From contig PYIU01000006.1 of NCBI GenBank assembly GCA_003415625.1, positions 1,860,001 through 1,924,000 on the forward strand: a stretch of 64,000 nt of DNA, written 5' to 3'. The position numbers and the translations under genes are program-made. Numbering within the stretch: the first letter of the stretch is position 1; each line of letters begins with the position of its first letter. The notes beneath the pieces were generated by a model. The model made no database searches and was not told the origin of the DNA. It worked only from the letters and a program-made list of their open reading frames with translations. Positions 44,727 through 57,790 of the stretch are shown in pieces. Source of the DNA: Aquanectria penicillioides. Lineage: Eukaryota; Ascomycota; Sordariomycetes; Hypocreales; Nectriaceae.

Positions 44727-45832
44727 CTAGCCCCCGTGCAGAGTTGAGACAAACAGGATGCTGTCACCGCTCTGGACCTCGTAGGCCTCCTCGCCTTCGA
44801 GCTCCCAGTCGGCGTCGTTGATCAGAACCAGGATGCCTGGGCGACTGTCGCCACCTCATCAGCCGCGGAGCTACACATCGGCGGGTAAGGGAGGGAGTGA
44901 GGGAGTGAGGGAGTGTGCGCGATGGAGAGATAGAGAGAGGGAGATGTGGGGAGGGGGGCTGCTCAGACATAAGATCCCGGGGCAAACGGCAGAAGACGAG
45001 GCCGGTACTTGCAGCTGAGATAGAGGGGAGTGGGCGTATCGAGGACGGCGAGGCAGGTAAAGTGAGGCAAGGTAAGCAAGGTAGAACAAGGGGAGGGATT
45101 GTTTGTATGTCGAAGAGAGCGGATCACAAGGTCACAAGGAGGGGGAGGGTGGAGGGGTGTGTGAAGGGGAGAGGAGGGCAAGACATACAGATGGTTGTCG
45201 AGAACGAATAGGTCTTTTCGACTATCTTCCATGACATGCTCGCAGAGATAGTCTATGAGATAGGCAATGGTGGCAGGCCGGCCATCCTTGTCCTTGGCGG
45301 CAATGGTTAGGGCATGACTTCGCCGATTTGAGAAGAGCATCTCGAGCCCGCCACTGGAGGGGGAGCGAGTCCGCATGGTCAGCATGGGAACGAACAGAAG
45401 ATAGTGTCAAACATGACGAACGAAAAAGCAAACAAGCAACTGTGAAAAATTACCCGCTGGAGAAGTGGGTGGGTAAGAAGGGGAAATGGAGATGGGAGAG
45501 GTTGCCCCCCCTCCCCCAATGGCAAAGAATCGCAATCGTCGTGGGCACCGGCATCAGCCTGAACATATCGGCCTTCAGGGACAGGCTCTTGAAGGCGAGG
45601 CATGAAGTCTCGAACAAGAGAGGCCGGTTCCGTCGCCGTCATAAAATGACAGGTAGATACACCAGGGTGTTCGAGGGCCTAGGGAGGGGGGCGCGAGGTG
45701 AGGCGGCGGCGTGGATGACAGCTCACAAAAGGAATGAGATGAGAGGGAGAACGCATGACCGCGCACTTACGAGAACTCGACGATGATGGAGAGCTCGGTG
45801 GCGGGAACGGCGGGAGCGGCGGAGGAGGCCAT
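44727..45832 (-). CDS. urm1: Ubiquitin-related modifier 1 (Urm1)
   Basis: Sulphur carrier activated by Uba4 as a thiocarboxylate. It donates sulphur for 2-thiolation of wobble uridine in tRNA Lys, Glu and Gln and can also be conjugated to proteins. Exons (minus) 45832-45771, 45353-45189 and 44844-44727, totalling 114 residues, the usual size. The beta-grasp sequence shows [48 protein letters not shown] and [19 protein letters not shown], ending in LHGG with the essential C-terminal diglycine directly before TAG. Splice junctions are GT..AG, and the frame continues exactly across both. The introns are 417 and 344 bp, several times longer than others in this window, and purine-rich on the plus strand. 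elp2 is the next gene on its 5' side. Confidence 0.95.
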
Positions 45833-46048
45833 GGCGAGAGCTGGCAAACGGCGCGGGTGGTGTTTGATGACGGTTGCTATTGTTGTCGCGGATGTCAATG
45901 CGGTGTTGTGTGGATGAATGCAGTGAAAGTCGCGAAGCCCGATATCCTGGTCCCTTCCCCTTGGTAGCGTGAGATGCCTCGATGCGCGGGTCGGTTGGTG
46001 GGTAGGTGAGCCGTCGCCTGCGTTACCTGCGCTGCTCTTCGATCCCGG

Positions 46049-46190
46049 CTGATTCTGATTCTGATTCTGATTCTGATTCTGATTCTGATTCTGATTCTAA
46101 TTCTGATCCTGACCCTGATCCTGACCCTGATTCTGATCGTTGACCCTGGCCCTGACCTCGATCCTGATCCTGACCCTGATCCTGATGCTG
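46049..46190. repeat. Hexanucleotide array (TTCTGA)n passing into (TCCTGACCCTGA)n
   Basis: About 140 bp. The first 55 bp are near-perfect TTCTGA; the rest is a degenerated mixture of ATCCTG/ACCCTG hexamers. On the minus strand it gives a spurious open frame of alternating Ser/Glu or Arg/Ile. It lies 0.2 kb upstream of the urm1 start. Confidence 0.95.
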
Positions 46191-46599
46191 CCCGCCCCGA
46201 GATCTCAGTCCGCGACGGCGGCTGGTGGTTGGCTGTTGTCGCCGCAGCCCGCAAGCCCCCAAAGTTGCTTATTCCCGCCGGGCCTCTTGTCGGATAGCGG
46301 CGGTTGACGGAAACAGGCGACGATTACCAACTTAGGATGAAACCCGACGCACGCTGGAGGCGGTTATTTTGGAAACGGCAACGGCTCCGGCAGTTCGACT
46401 CGGAAAACGCGATGCCAGCTCTGGGTGTGAAGATGAGTGGGCGGCGGAAGCGCTGTCGTCTGTAGTCAAAAAAAAGTCTTGCGGGTACCCATGTGGTCCA
46501 TGTCAATCTTGTCGGGCAGCGTTCCGCCGTCACGTGAGTCTCGTTTCTTTCAACTTTCAATGTGACTAGTCTCTTGGGATGAAAGATAGTCAAGAGGTT

Positions 46600-48550
46600 T
46601 GCGTATCAAAGCCTTGGATATCCTTTGGACACGAAAATAGAGAGGCCATGTGAGTAATTTGTTAGTTATTTTATTCATTAAGTAATTGCTATTATTATTG
46701 TTGATTTCTTTTTTTTTTTTTAACCAAACAAAAACCAAAAACATCTTTTCATTGAGGGCTGTACGGAGTAGTTCTGAGACGCTACAATCGTCCGTGATGC
46801 TATCCAAAGACACCACAAACCCCAACAACCGGGACTGTGTTATATGGGGAACATGCCACCTTTGCTTCTCGAAACAAACCAGAGGCCAGGAACCGTTACA
46901 CTCATCCCATACCTTAATTAAGTAGGTCCACGTGAACATATCGTGGCATCAGATTTCATGACCTTTTCAGGTAGATGAGTCTCAAATTCAACCTCCTGAA
47001 TCAAGTTTCTATGAAGGGGGGACACGGGAAGCCTCAATGCCATGCCGGTCTTCTGTCTCGTCGAGTGCTCTGACTAGGCCAAAGCGGAAATAAATGCCCA
47101 AGATGTTTAGCGCTCACTCTATTCAAGTCCTGGAAGGTGCTCTGGATTAAAACTGGCCTCTCGACTATCATCCTGGCGTGTATTTTGCGCTGGAAGTAGT
47201 AGGTGTGGTCAACCATTGTTTCTTATATGCGAGTAGAAGCTATGTTATTAAAATAATGTTCCTCAAAGGGTTGGTCCTTCGTTCTCAAAAAACTGTTTAT
47301 GTACTTTTATCCTCTTGAAGCACTCGTGGAAATTGTGTTTTGACCTGTGTGTTCCGAGAGAAGGTTGTGTTGAGTCCGCAACACCGCCCCATCGCTTTGT
47401 ATAACCAACCCTGGCATCACATAAGGAGATAAAAAGATTTATTCAAGTATCACAGAATGAATTGATGTCGCATTAACAAAATATGAGCAAAACTCGACAC
47501 TTCGCTTGGTCCGTTGACTGCTCTGTTTCCGAACTTGGTCTTTCGGTTCTTGGAAGCCGACATTAAGTCAATTAGGAACTAAGAATAGGTTTTGTTTTTC
47601 CTTCAGCGCAAATCGGAGTTGTCTTTGGCATCATTTCCTGTGAGCGACTAGATACGTTGATGTTTGGATGACTATAAAATATGGTCGATTGAATAACGTA
47701 GACGAGAAAAAGCACGGTGATTGTCCATTCCAAAGTCAATAATCCATGTCAAATTCTTTAGGATATATATATATATTTCACCTCGAGCTTGCGGAATACT
47801 TCATACTGATCTGCTCAAATGCAACATGCTCTGCATGGTGTTGGATCGAACCACAACTTTGACGACTGGCATAAATGCCATCATGGTTCTTCAGACAGAT
47901 GGTAAATAATAGACTGTTAAGAGTCTAGCGAGACCATGGCACTTGCAAACTGGTATCGTCGTGGGTCTCATCCCTATGTAAGTACCTAATTGCACCGCAA
48001 AGACAATCACTAGTCGCGATACGGCTACACTGAAAAGAGTGGAATTATTTATATCCAACTAAAATCACCCATAAATGGTGATCTATTATGATAATAGTGA
48101 TAAAGATGAATGTTGCATTGTGAAAGACAGGTCTCAACCAGGAGGCGAGGTGCTTTGAGGCCGTAGTAACTGAAGGAATGCTTACGGAATTATGGGATGA
48201 TAGGCGGGAATAATGTAACATCCTAGCTGTGACTTATTTTCTCCGTTTTCACGAAAATAAACATTGTGAATCTTTAAACTTGATGAGAAATCCTTCCTTA
48301 GGTTTCTCTGCATTAAATCTGAGGAGGAGCCATATTCGATATTGGAGTTTTCGAGAATTACTATCATGCTTTCGCGGAACTATGTTAAGAAAGACTAGAA
48401 ACCCTTTAAAAATGGTATATTACATGCGTGTGATGGTTATCAACCGTTGCGACAAAAATTGCTGCCCACGTGTATAAATCATACGTCTTTTCGACTCCAT
48501 GAAAAGACTCAAGGGATAGGCAACCAACTGGGCAATCAAGGCACAATAAC
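46600..48550. other. AT-rich island, possible decayed insertion
   Basis: Nearly 2 kb in which A+T visibly exceeds that of flanking DNA, with T/A runs at about 46700-46720 and an AT dinucleotide run at 47763-47776. No terminal inverted repeats or transposase-like ORF found by eye. Confidence 0.4.
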
Positions 48551-49621
48551 GAAAACTAGTCGGAACGGAGCTGTCCAGTTTGAAACTCCACGATTTTCAT
48601 CTTGCTCCCATGATCCGATCCTTTGCTTGCTTTGTTCATTTCCGGGGTCACCTTGAACCCGTGCTGCATCACTTGACACGCCCCCCCTCCCCCTCCTCCT
48701 CCACCAGAAGCAACTTGGCTGACTGCAGAGAACTCTTCCTTTTCTTCTTCGTGCGGGGAGAGTACAGCTGGCTGGATGATTCGTACTCGACGCCATTGGA
48801 CGTGTTCAACCAGGGAGCGAGTTCCGAGCCGGCCAACAGCGCATTCAGCGTCACGTTCATGGGGGGTCCTGGTCAAGTAAGCTTGCCGAGTACGAATGCC
48901 TAATCGATCGGATCGGAACCGGCTATAACGACCACGACAACGGAACGATTGCGTCTTGTATTCGGGATTCCGGGACCCATGGTCCATCTCTCCGTCTGTC
49001 CATGCGGCCCTGCGGCAATGCGCCCACGCCCGACATTCAACCGCGGCATTTGGATGCGGCAGTGCTGGATCGTCGAAGTGTTTTGTCCCTGGCAGTGTCG
49101 CAACCGAAGTGGGATTTTAAACGCGGAACATACAGCACATCACACAAGACAGCACAGCACAGCAGAGCGCAGCGCAGTGCAGCGGCACGCCCTGCTAAAC
49201 TTACTGAACTGACGGACAGCGACAGGGCCCCAGTGCAGCATCTTTGCCGCAGCTGTGCCTCAGCGTCCCACAAGCGTCCCACAGCGTCCTGCAGTTCTGT
49301 CTTTACCAGGGTTCTCGCTACAAGGCTCTGTTAGCAGGGCTCTCTCTCAGCTCTAATTTAGGTGCCAGGGCTCTCAGCCGCAGCCTGCCGCCAGCGCCCA
49401 GCGCCCAGCGTTCAGTGTTCAGTACCCAGGCTGCCGCCGCGGGCTCGAAACACACCCGCGGAGATGGCCGATGACATAAGCGCCGCCCTTACCCACTGAG
49501 GCAACACCACCAGCGCCGCCGCACATCTCGACGTCTAGCCCTCGCAGCCAATCAGCTGCCGAGTTGGGCACAATTTTCAGACTCACATCTAATTACGGCG
49601 TCGGCGACTCTTCAGACGACA

Positions 49622-52260
49622 ATGGCCGGCCCTCCTGTTTCGGTCGAGTACCTGTCGACGGGGGCGAACAGACAGACGGCCGTTGCGGATTGGAGCCGTG
49701 GCGGCGTCCTGGCCTTTGGCTCCGACATCAACGTTGCCTTGTGGCGGCCTGCTGTGAGTCTTGGGCCCTGACCCTTCCCCCCCCCCCCCCCCCTGCTTGC
49801 TTCACTAGACATGCGCTGACTGGCCTTTTTTTTTTCTACCCGTATACAGTTGGCACCACCAAAGGGAGTCACTGCTATTCTTGCTGGTCACAAGGAAACC
49901 GTCAAGGCTGTGTCCTTTCTCCCAGATGTCGACGGCGATGGCTCGTCTTACCTCATCACTGGCTCAGATGACAAGACGCTCATCGTCTGGAAGGCATCTC
50001 ATGGTGGCGAAGACTTTGCCCCTACTCAGACATCAGCGGAGCACACAGGCGCCATAAACTGCATCTCTGTCTTGCGGGTTAAGGCAGAGTCTCCGAAATG
50101 GATCATCGCAACAGGTGCCGCAGACGCATCTATCAAGATTTGGAATTTTGAAAACGACCAGCTCAAGCTGCTGCAGTCTTACAAGACTAACCCCAAATAC
50201 TTCCCTCTGTGCCTGTCGCTTAGCTACCTTGACGATAGCGGCGATGGATTTGTCCTTGCCTCAGCTGGAACTCGGGATATCGTCCAGATCCTGACGGCCG
50301 ATGCCAAGGTCGACAAGATCCAGTTCGAGGTGCAGGCTACGCTCTCTGGCCACGAAGGCTGGATCAGGTCCCTGAGCTTTACAAAGGAGACTGATGCCCC
50401 TGAAAGTGACTTGCTCCTTGCCTCAGCCAGCCAGGATAAGTACATCCGCATCTGGAGAATCCACCAAGGCAAGGAGCTTCCAGCCCTCGCCGCCAGCGGC
50501 TCCGACCCTTCCAGCGATGCCTACCTCCCGGGGAAATCTCCGTCCAACAAGGCTCACCGTCTCAAGGCTTCGGGGAAAGACTTCTCTGTCACTTTCGAGG
50601 CTCTTCTCCTGGGCCATGAAGACTGGATCTACAGTGCGCGCTGGTGCAAGCAAGCCGACGGGAAGCTGCAGCTGCTTTCTACATCGGCAGATAACTCTCT
50701 AGCCATCTGGGAAGCCGATACTAGCTCTGGTATCTGGGTGAGCATGGCCAGATTGGGCGAGATTAGCCGGGAAAAAGGTGCCACTACAGCTACCGGAAGC
50801 ACAGGTGGCTTCTGGACGGGATTGTGGTCCCCTGATGGCAAGTCGGTTGCCACACTAGGGCGCACTGGAAGCTGGAGACGGTGGGAATACATTGAATCTG
50901 ACGATTCATGGCGGCCATGCGTATCCATCACCGGCCACACGAGAGCCGTCACAGGCATTTCGTGGGCTAAAAACGGTGACTATCTCCTTTCAACCAGCCT
51001 GGACCAGACCACCCGGCTGCACACAAAGTGGAAGGGTACGGAGCCACAGACATGGCATGAAATGTCCCGACCCCAGATCCACGGCTATGACCTCAACTGC
51101 ATCGACTCCCTGGGGGAATCCCAGTTTGTTTCCGGCGCAGACGAGAAGTTGATGCGCGTGTTCAACGAGCCCAAGGCAGTAGCCTCGATGCTTAGCCGTC
51201 TGGCCGGAATTGGCAGCGATGCCGCTGCACAGGACATGCCTGATGCAGCCAACATGCCTGTGCTCGGCTTGTCCAACAAGGCCATCGATGTGGTAGACGA
51301 TGACCAGGAAATCCAGCCCGTTGATGACCGGGATCGTGAAGCCATGGATCCGGCGTCGGTGGTCAAGAAGTCACACCTTGAGATCGAACACCCTCCTTAC
51401 GAAGAAACTCTGTCTCGCCACACCCTTTGGCCCGAAACTGAGAAGTTGTACGGACACGGATACGAGATCTCGTGTCTTGCATCAAGCAATGACGGGAAGC
51501 TTGTGGCCAGCGCCTGCAAGGCCAGCTCAACCAACCACGCCGTCATCCGCCTATTCGAGACTGAGCGATGGACGGAGCTGCGACCTCCTTTGACGGCTCA
51601 CTTCCTCACGGCCACTCGGCTGCGCTTCTCCTTGGATGACAAGTATCTCCTCAGTGTTGGACGAGACCGTCAGTGGGCCGTGTTTGAGCGTGCCCCCGAA
51701 GAGGATGCCGCATACAAGCTGTTGCAGGCCAACCCCAAGGGCAACACCCGTATGATCCTCGATGCCGCGTGGGCCCCGTCTGAGAAGCCCTTGTTTGCTA
51801 CAGCTGGCCGAGACAAGCAGGTCCGCATCTGGGCATCCAAGGCTGGCGACGATGGAAAGCTCCAGTTTACTCAAGCCTCGAGTATACCCTGCGGCTCACC
51901 TGTCACATCAGTGGACTTCCTGTCTCGGCCAGTGAATGGAAGATTCGTCCTGGCCGTTGGAACCGAACTCGGAAAGCTCATCCTGTGCCTGATCAATGAG
52001 GATGGCACCGAGGTCATCGAGAAGCCTGCCTGCGCATCGTAAGTCCTCCCTTATCATTAAGAACTCACCCACCCTGCGCGAGAAACCTTGCTGATATATC
52101 AATGACACACAGTTTCTGCCTGCCCAAGGCTGTGCTCCAGCTCTCTTGGAGACCGATCCCAAGAGAGGGCTCTGACCGGCCGTACGAAGTTGCCATTGCA
52201 GGAGAGGACAGCTCGCTCCGAGTGAATGCATTTAGCCAAGGATATCTTGAGGGCTCATAG
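49622..52260 (+). CDS. elp2: Elongator complex subunit Elp2 (WD40 protein)
   Basis: Scaffold subunit of Elongator, which makes the 5-carboxymethyl side chain (mcm5/ncm5) on wobble uridines of tRNA. Exons 49622-49753, 49850-52038 and 52113-52260; introns 96 and 74 bp; 822 residues, the normal Elp2 length. It consists of two WD40 beta-propellers: repeats include LAGHKETVKAVSF...SDDKTLIVWK, EHTGAINCISV...ADASIKIWN, LSGHEGWIRSLSF...QDKYIRIWR, LLGHEDWIYSARW...DNSLAIWE, ITGHTRAVTGISW and, in the second propeller, LYGHGYEISCLAS and ILDAAWAP...RDKQVRIWA. The start fits the conserved MAGPPVSVEYLSTGANRQ. The last short exon completes the propeller (EVAIAGEDSSLRVN). The first intron carries a long C-run at about 49780-49793. 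Confidence 0.97.
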
Positions 52261-53683
52261 TAATTGACTCTGTTGCCAATTTGCATCCCTGACTCCCTTG
52301 TCACCGTAATTTGCAAGTATGGGGAAAGACGAGGTTAACTCAAATAGCGACAACGAGTATCTAGGAGTATAGAAGGGGAATGGGACGACGATGAAGCAGT
52401 TCACTCAGTCGAGGCTATGAGGAGCTGTGAACAGCCAGTCTAATACGAAACCCCCAGCTATCAAAGAGGAATTGACAAATGTACAGAAAAGTGGCAACTA
52501 AAATGTTCTTATGCTTGCCTTGCTCTTTGCTAACCCCCCCCCTATAATTTGAACTCACCCCAAGCAGGTCCCTCTTATTGTTACCAGACAGGAGGTAGTC
52601 ATGGAACTTCAACTGAAGAGCTGTATTGTTCTCCAAAGCCACAGGGCTACAAGGATGGGAAAGACCATGATCATGAGCCCGATCCATTTCGACCACATAT
52701 AGTGACCACTTGTTGTCAGAACAGAACCAACTTACCTTGGGTCGGATAGGTAACTACTAGCTGTCACATAGCTTGGCTATGCAGGGACGAGAGAAATAGA
52801 TATGAAAGAAATAGACAATACTTTGCATTTCTAAGAGTAACCAACCATCCATTACTCGTGGCATCGTATGTTGCTACGTAACGGTGGGAGTTTATTTGGT
52901 AATTGGCCAGTCTCACCAGGCATCAAACCACTCCTCCATAGCTAATCTCGAAGCTGACGTGAGTGTAATGATCGGGCTTTGAGAGCACACTCGCAACACT
53001 TGATAGCAAAAGTCGGATTTAGAAAACAACCAAGGCACGGTAGAGGGACTAGGGAGGAACAGAATGAGCAGTCAGCCATGCGCTTGGAGGCACAGAAACG
53101 GCCAAGAATACGAGGTGTGGATGAATAGAGGACAGTACAATCAATACCGAAAGCAGAACTGATCTGACAGAAGTTCTTCCAAATGATATGTGAGCCAAGT
53201 CGCATTCACCAGCGTCTCTGATCACGAATCAAGTCGAATCCAAGGCCTGAAATCCCGTGTCGGTCACGAAGGGAGTATCACTAGGGATTATATTTCGGTA
53301 CCATACAGAAGCCGCCCAGTTCAAATAATCTTGGGAGCCCATGAGGCCTCTCTGCAGAGCTGCCAAGCCAATTCCATGACAAGGATTTCATTTTGATATT
53401 TTTTTTTTCCCGAGCGAATGTTCGAATCCATGTAGCGTACGTATATTATCATTAGACCACTCATCGGCCGATTTATGCATATCCCGTGCCCTCAACGCCG
53501 TAAGAAATGGTACCTCCATCTATCCATCAATGGGTGTACACACCCTCAACTCTTCGACGGTCTCTTCCATCTGTCTTCCCCGCTCTTCCTCTCCGCTGAT
53601 CTGTCTGTACCTTGACTTCGTTTCTGCATCGCATGTCGTGTTGGACTTTTCCTCGTCGTCTGACCATCACCCCTGCTCCTCGT
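52261..53683. other. Intergenic after elp2 (convergent)
   Basis: 1.4 kb, no supported gene. A C-run at about 52535-52542, a T-run at 53400-53408; short ORFs (93 codons at most) with no domains. Probably the two 3' flanks plus spacer. Confidence 0.5.
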
Positions 53684-54167
53684 TCACAGCTCCTTGACGA
53701 TCTCCTTGGCAGCCTCCGTCGCCGCTCCAGGAATCATTCCGGTTCCGGAAAGCGCGCTCACAGACATGTCCTGCAGAACTTCGCGGGCGGCCTCGGCGAC
53801 GTCGATGTTCTCCCCGTTGATATAGTACCAGGCGCGGCCGAGGAGGAAAGAGATGTGGTGAGGCAGGTACAGGCAAGCGGCGATGAAGGTCAGGCTAAAG
53901 AGGAGGAAGACGAGGGAGTCTATTGGGGAGAGTGGGTGGTCAGCTTATGGGTTTCCTAGCAAAAATCTTGTGATTTGTTTTGGGTGTGGTGAATGGGTGT
54001 ATGACGAGAGGCCGAGGATGGAGTACAGGCTTGGGAATATAAAGGGGGAGGGGCCGCTTACTGAAGAAGAACTTCTCCCAAGGCGTAAACATGTAGACGC
54101 TAAAGGTCACCTCGAGCTGGTACTGCTTGAGGCTCAACCACCTGCGGAACGATCCAAGCAGCGACAT
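53684..54167 (-). CDS. Small subunit of serine palmitoyltransferase-like protein
   Basis: Likely activator of serine palmitoyltransferase, first enzyme of sphingolipid synthesis, in the ER membrane. Exons (minus) 54167-54062 and 53919-53684, intron 142 bp; 113 residues. The N-terminal exon MSLLGSFRRWLSLKQYQLEV...YMFTPWEKFFF and the following segment SLVFLLFSLTFIAACLYLPHH form the pattern of the fungal/metazoan ssSPT family: an amphipathic helix, the conserved TPWEK-like motif, then one membrane helix. The C-terminal tail after HISFLLGRAWYYINGE is soluble and helical (VAEAAREVLQDM). The exons sum to 114 codons including the stop. It is divergent from the GGQ release-factor-like gene, 544 bp apart. 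Confidence 0.8.
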
Positions 54168-54711
54168 GTTGATGGGTGTCTCGTGATCTCGGGTTGTCTG
54201 TCTGGTGATTACTCGGCGGAATGATTGGCAATCGGTCGATTCGGAGGCGTATGTATGCTTTGAATCCGAGTCTAATAGATATGAAGACGGCGGAAGACGA
54301 TGGTCAACGAATTGTTGTTTAATGACTGAAGTTTCAATTTAGATGAATCCAGGAGAAGTTGTTCCTGACCGCAATGCCCGTCGTCTCCGAAATTGACCCA
54401 CCCGTGATTGGACAGGGATGTTTCGTTGGCTGCAGGTGCGCCACACGTCCCCTTTCCCTCCCCGCGGCTGCCACTGGCACTGAGACGGCGGGACTGCGGC
54501 TGTGCTCCACTCTCGACGCTCCGTCGCCGTGTGTGGCTTGTGCGCTTCGGCGGCAGCCTCGCGACTTGGGCTGACGTCGAACCGCCTTTCGTCATCATTT
54601 ACGCACCGAGCATTTATTTGCACGAGCTCGTACAACAACCAGGTTCCCCGCATCACCTGTGGCCATTCTTCTGCAGCAGGATACGAAGACAGACTCCGCA
54701 ATGGAATTATC
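54168..54711. promoter_or_regulatory. Shared divergent promoter region, ssSPT-like gene and GGQ-protein gene
   Basis: 544 bp between start codons of divergent genes. An open frame precedes the GGQ-protein ATG back to 54502 but contains no earlier in-frame ATG. No decisive promoter element was seen. Confidence 0.5.
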
Positions 54712-55362
54712 ATGATTCCCCGAATCCTCCGCCAATCTCTTTCCCCCAGGCCAGGCGCCTTGTCCTCCTCCGCCTCCTCCTCCGCCCCTCTCCGCCCCTT
54801 CACCTCGTCTTCTACCTTCTTCGCCAAAGCTCTCCCACCACGACCAAAGCCTCCTCCGGATTCTGAAATTGAAGAGTTTTACATCAAGGGAACCGGCCCT
54901 GGTGGCCAAAAAATTGTGCGTCGAAAACCTCGCCTTTCACATCGGATTCCAATATTCGAATATGCCGTCGCAATTAACACCTTGTTCACCTAGAATAAAA
55001 CCAACTCGGCCGTCCAGCTCCGACACATACCCACAGGCATTGTCGTCAAGTCACAAGCTACTCGCTCCCGAGAACAGAACCGCAAGCATGCCCGTGAGCT
55101 TCTTGCTAAACGCATTGATGACGTCCAAAATGGCGACCTTAGTCGTTCCTCCATCGTCGGCCAAGTCAAACTGAAGAAGTCGGCAAGCGCGACGAAAAAG
55201 AGCCGGAGGAAGTACAAGAAGCTTGAAGAAGAGAAGGCTGCCGCAGCAGGTGCTGAGGCTGGGAAAGAGGCAAAGGTCAACGACGTCACACAAGAGGTGA
55301 AGGAGCAACAGTCTGGAGAGCAGGTGAAGAAACCAGTAAATATTACATTTCAACGAATATAA
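54712..55362 (+). CDS. Mitochondrial GGQ (RF-1 domain) release-factor-like protein
   Basis: Member of the codon-independent class I release factor family (C12orf65/MTRFR, Rso55-like), thought to release peptides from stalled mitoribosomes. Exons 54712-54915 and 54994-55362, intron 78 bp; 190 residues. The N-terminus MIPRILRQSLSPRPG, rich in Arg and Ser, is a plausible mitochondrial targeting sequence. The RF-1 domain starts near IEEFYIKGTGPGGQKINKTN with the catalytic GGQ and continues VQLRHIPTGIVVKSQATRSR and NRKHARELLAKRI. The tail is Lys/Ala/Glu-rich (KKSRRKYKKLEEEK), as in family members that bind the ribosome without codon-reading domains. The intron sits directly after GGQKI. The start is the only in-frame ATG before the domain. 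Confidence 0.92.
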
Positions 55363-55824
55363 AAACCCCCACGTCGCATTTCAGCTACAACTTATGTTTA
55401 AAAAAATGGATGGATTCTCTGCTGGCCAGGATGTGCACCAGCAAACACTCAATTGGCATCATTGTCATCACTTTTCCATTCAATGAGTCTAGGCGGAAAG
55501 CAAAGAGTATTTGTATGATCAACCTCGGCATTCTACCCCTATGCACGCATTACGCATGCGGCTACAACACAGGGGCTATCACATCTCTTCGGAGTAAAGG
55601 CAACGCCCACCCTCTTGACCATGTCAAAAACTTTTCGTAAATATGAGACGCGCCTGGGATACGTGCCAACCCCCCAAGGCTCCGCATCTGTCGCGACCTC
55701 CATGATCTTGCCGTCGTTGCGTGAAGGGTGGGAGGATTCGGTTTGTCGGTGGGGTCGCTATTGTACAAAGTCAGCTTGATATTATCATGGGGGGGGAAGG
55801 GGGGACAAAATTTCAAAGCGTACC
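55363..55824. other. Convergent 3' region, GGQ gene and actin
   Basis: 462 bp between two converging stop codons, holding both 3' UTRs. No additional gene seen. Confidence 0.6.
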
Positions 55825-57477
<1,653 letters not shown>

Positions 57478-57790
57478 GGCTGTGGATTACGGTGGAAAGC
57501 TGTCCAGAAACGGGTTTAGCGGCGAGGTTCCCAAGAGGTGGTGAAAAGGCGGAAAAGGCGGAGAGAGGGTGAAGAGGGGGAGGGTGCTCACGAGATGGTA
57601 GACGAGGAAAATCGATGGGGTTGATGGAAGACGAGTCGGGGAGAGGGCGACTCGACTGGGTGGTGAGATGGGAAGAAAAAGAGGTTGACGATGGATGGAG
57701 CAGGAGGATGGGAGGAATGGGGAAGGGGGAAGTGGGAGAGTGGGAGGGGGGAAAGGAGGGAAGTATCGCTGGGCGACGCTGTCACAAGAA
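57478..57790 (-). promoter_or_regulatory. CT-rich leader/promoter tract of actin
   Basis: On the actin coding strand, about 57540-57780 is a long pyrimidine-dominated stretch (the plus strand reads as GGGAGG/GGGGAA repeats). CT-rich tracts just upstream of the transcription start are typical of highly expressed fungal housekeeping genes. The exact start site and any 5'-UTR intron are not visible. Confidence 0.6.

Larger units (their letters stand above)
45833..49621. other. Divergent intergenic region urm1-elp2 with AT-rich island
   Basis: 3.8 kb with no supported gene. 45833-46050 is the urm1 promoter side. 46049-46190 is a hexamer repeat. From about 46600 to 48550 the DNA is clearly richer in A and T than the rest of the window, with TTAATTAA- and TATATATA-like words and no ORF above about 130 codons, as expected of a decayed (possibly RIP-affected) insertion. 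48560-48900 is again GC-richer and has a 107-codon plus-strand ORF of unknown meaning. 49000-49621 is the elp2 promoter side. Confidence 0.55.

Noticed and set aside
47836..47862. GGTTCGATCC B-box-like word on the minus strand
   Set aside because: Four of five T-stem pairs are possible, but no A box or acceptor stem in place; AT-rich context makes chance likely.
49440..49515. tRNA-like arrangement on the minus strand (GCCTCAGTGGGTAAGG ... TTTCGAGCC)
   Set aside because: The T arm would need an 11-nt loop and anticodon and acceptor stems do not pair; not a functional tRNA.
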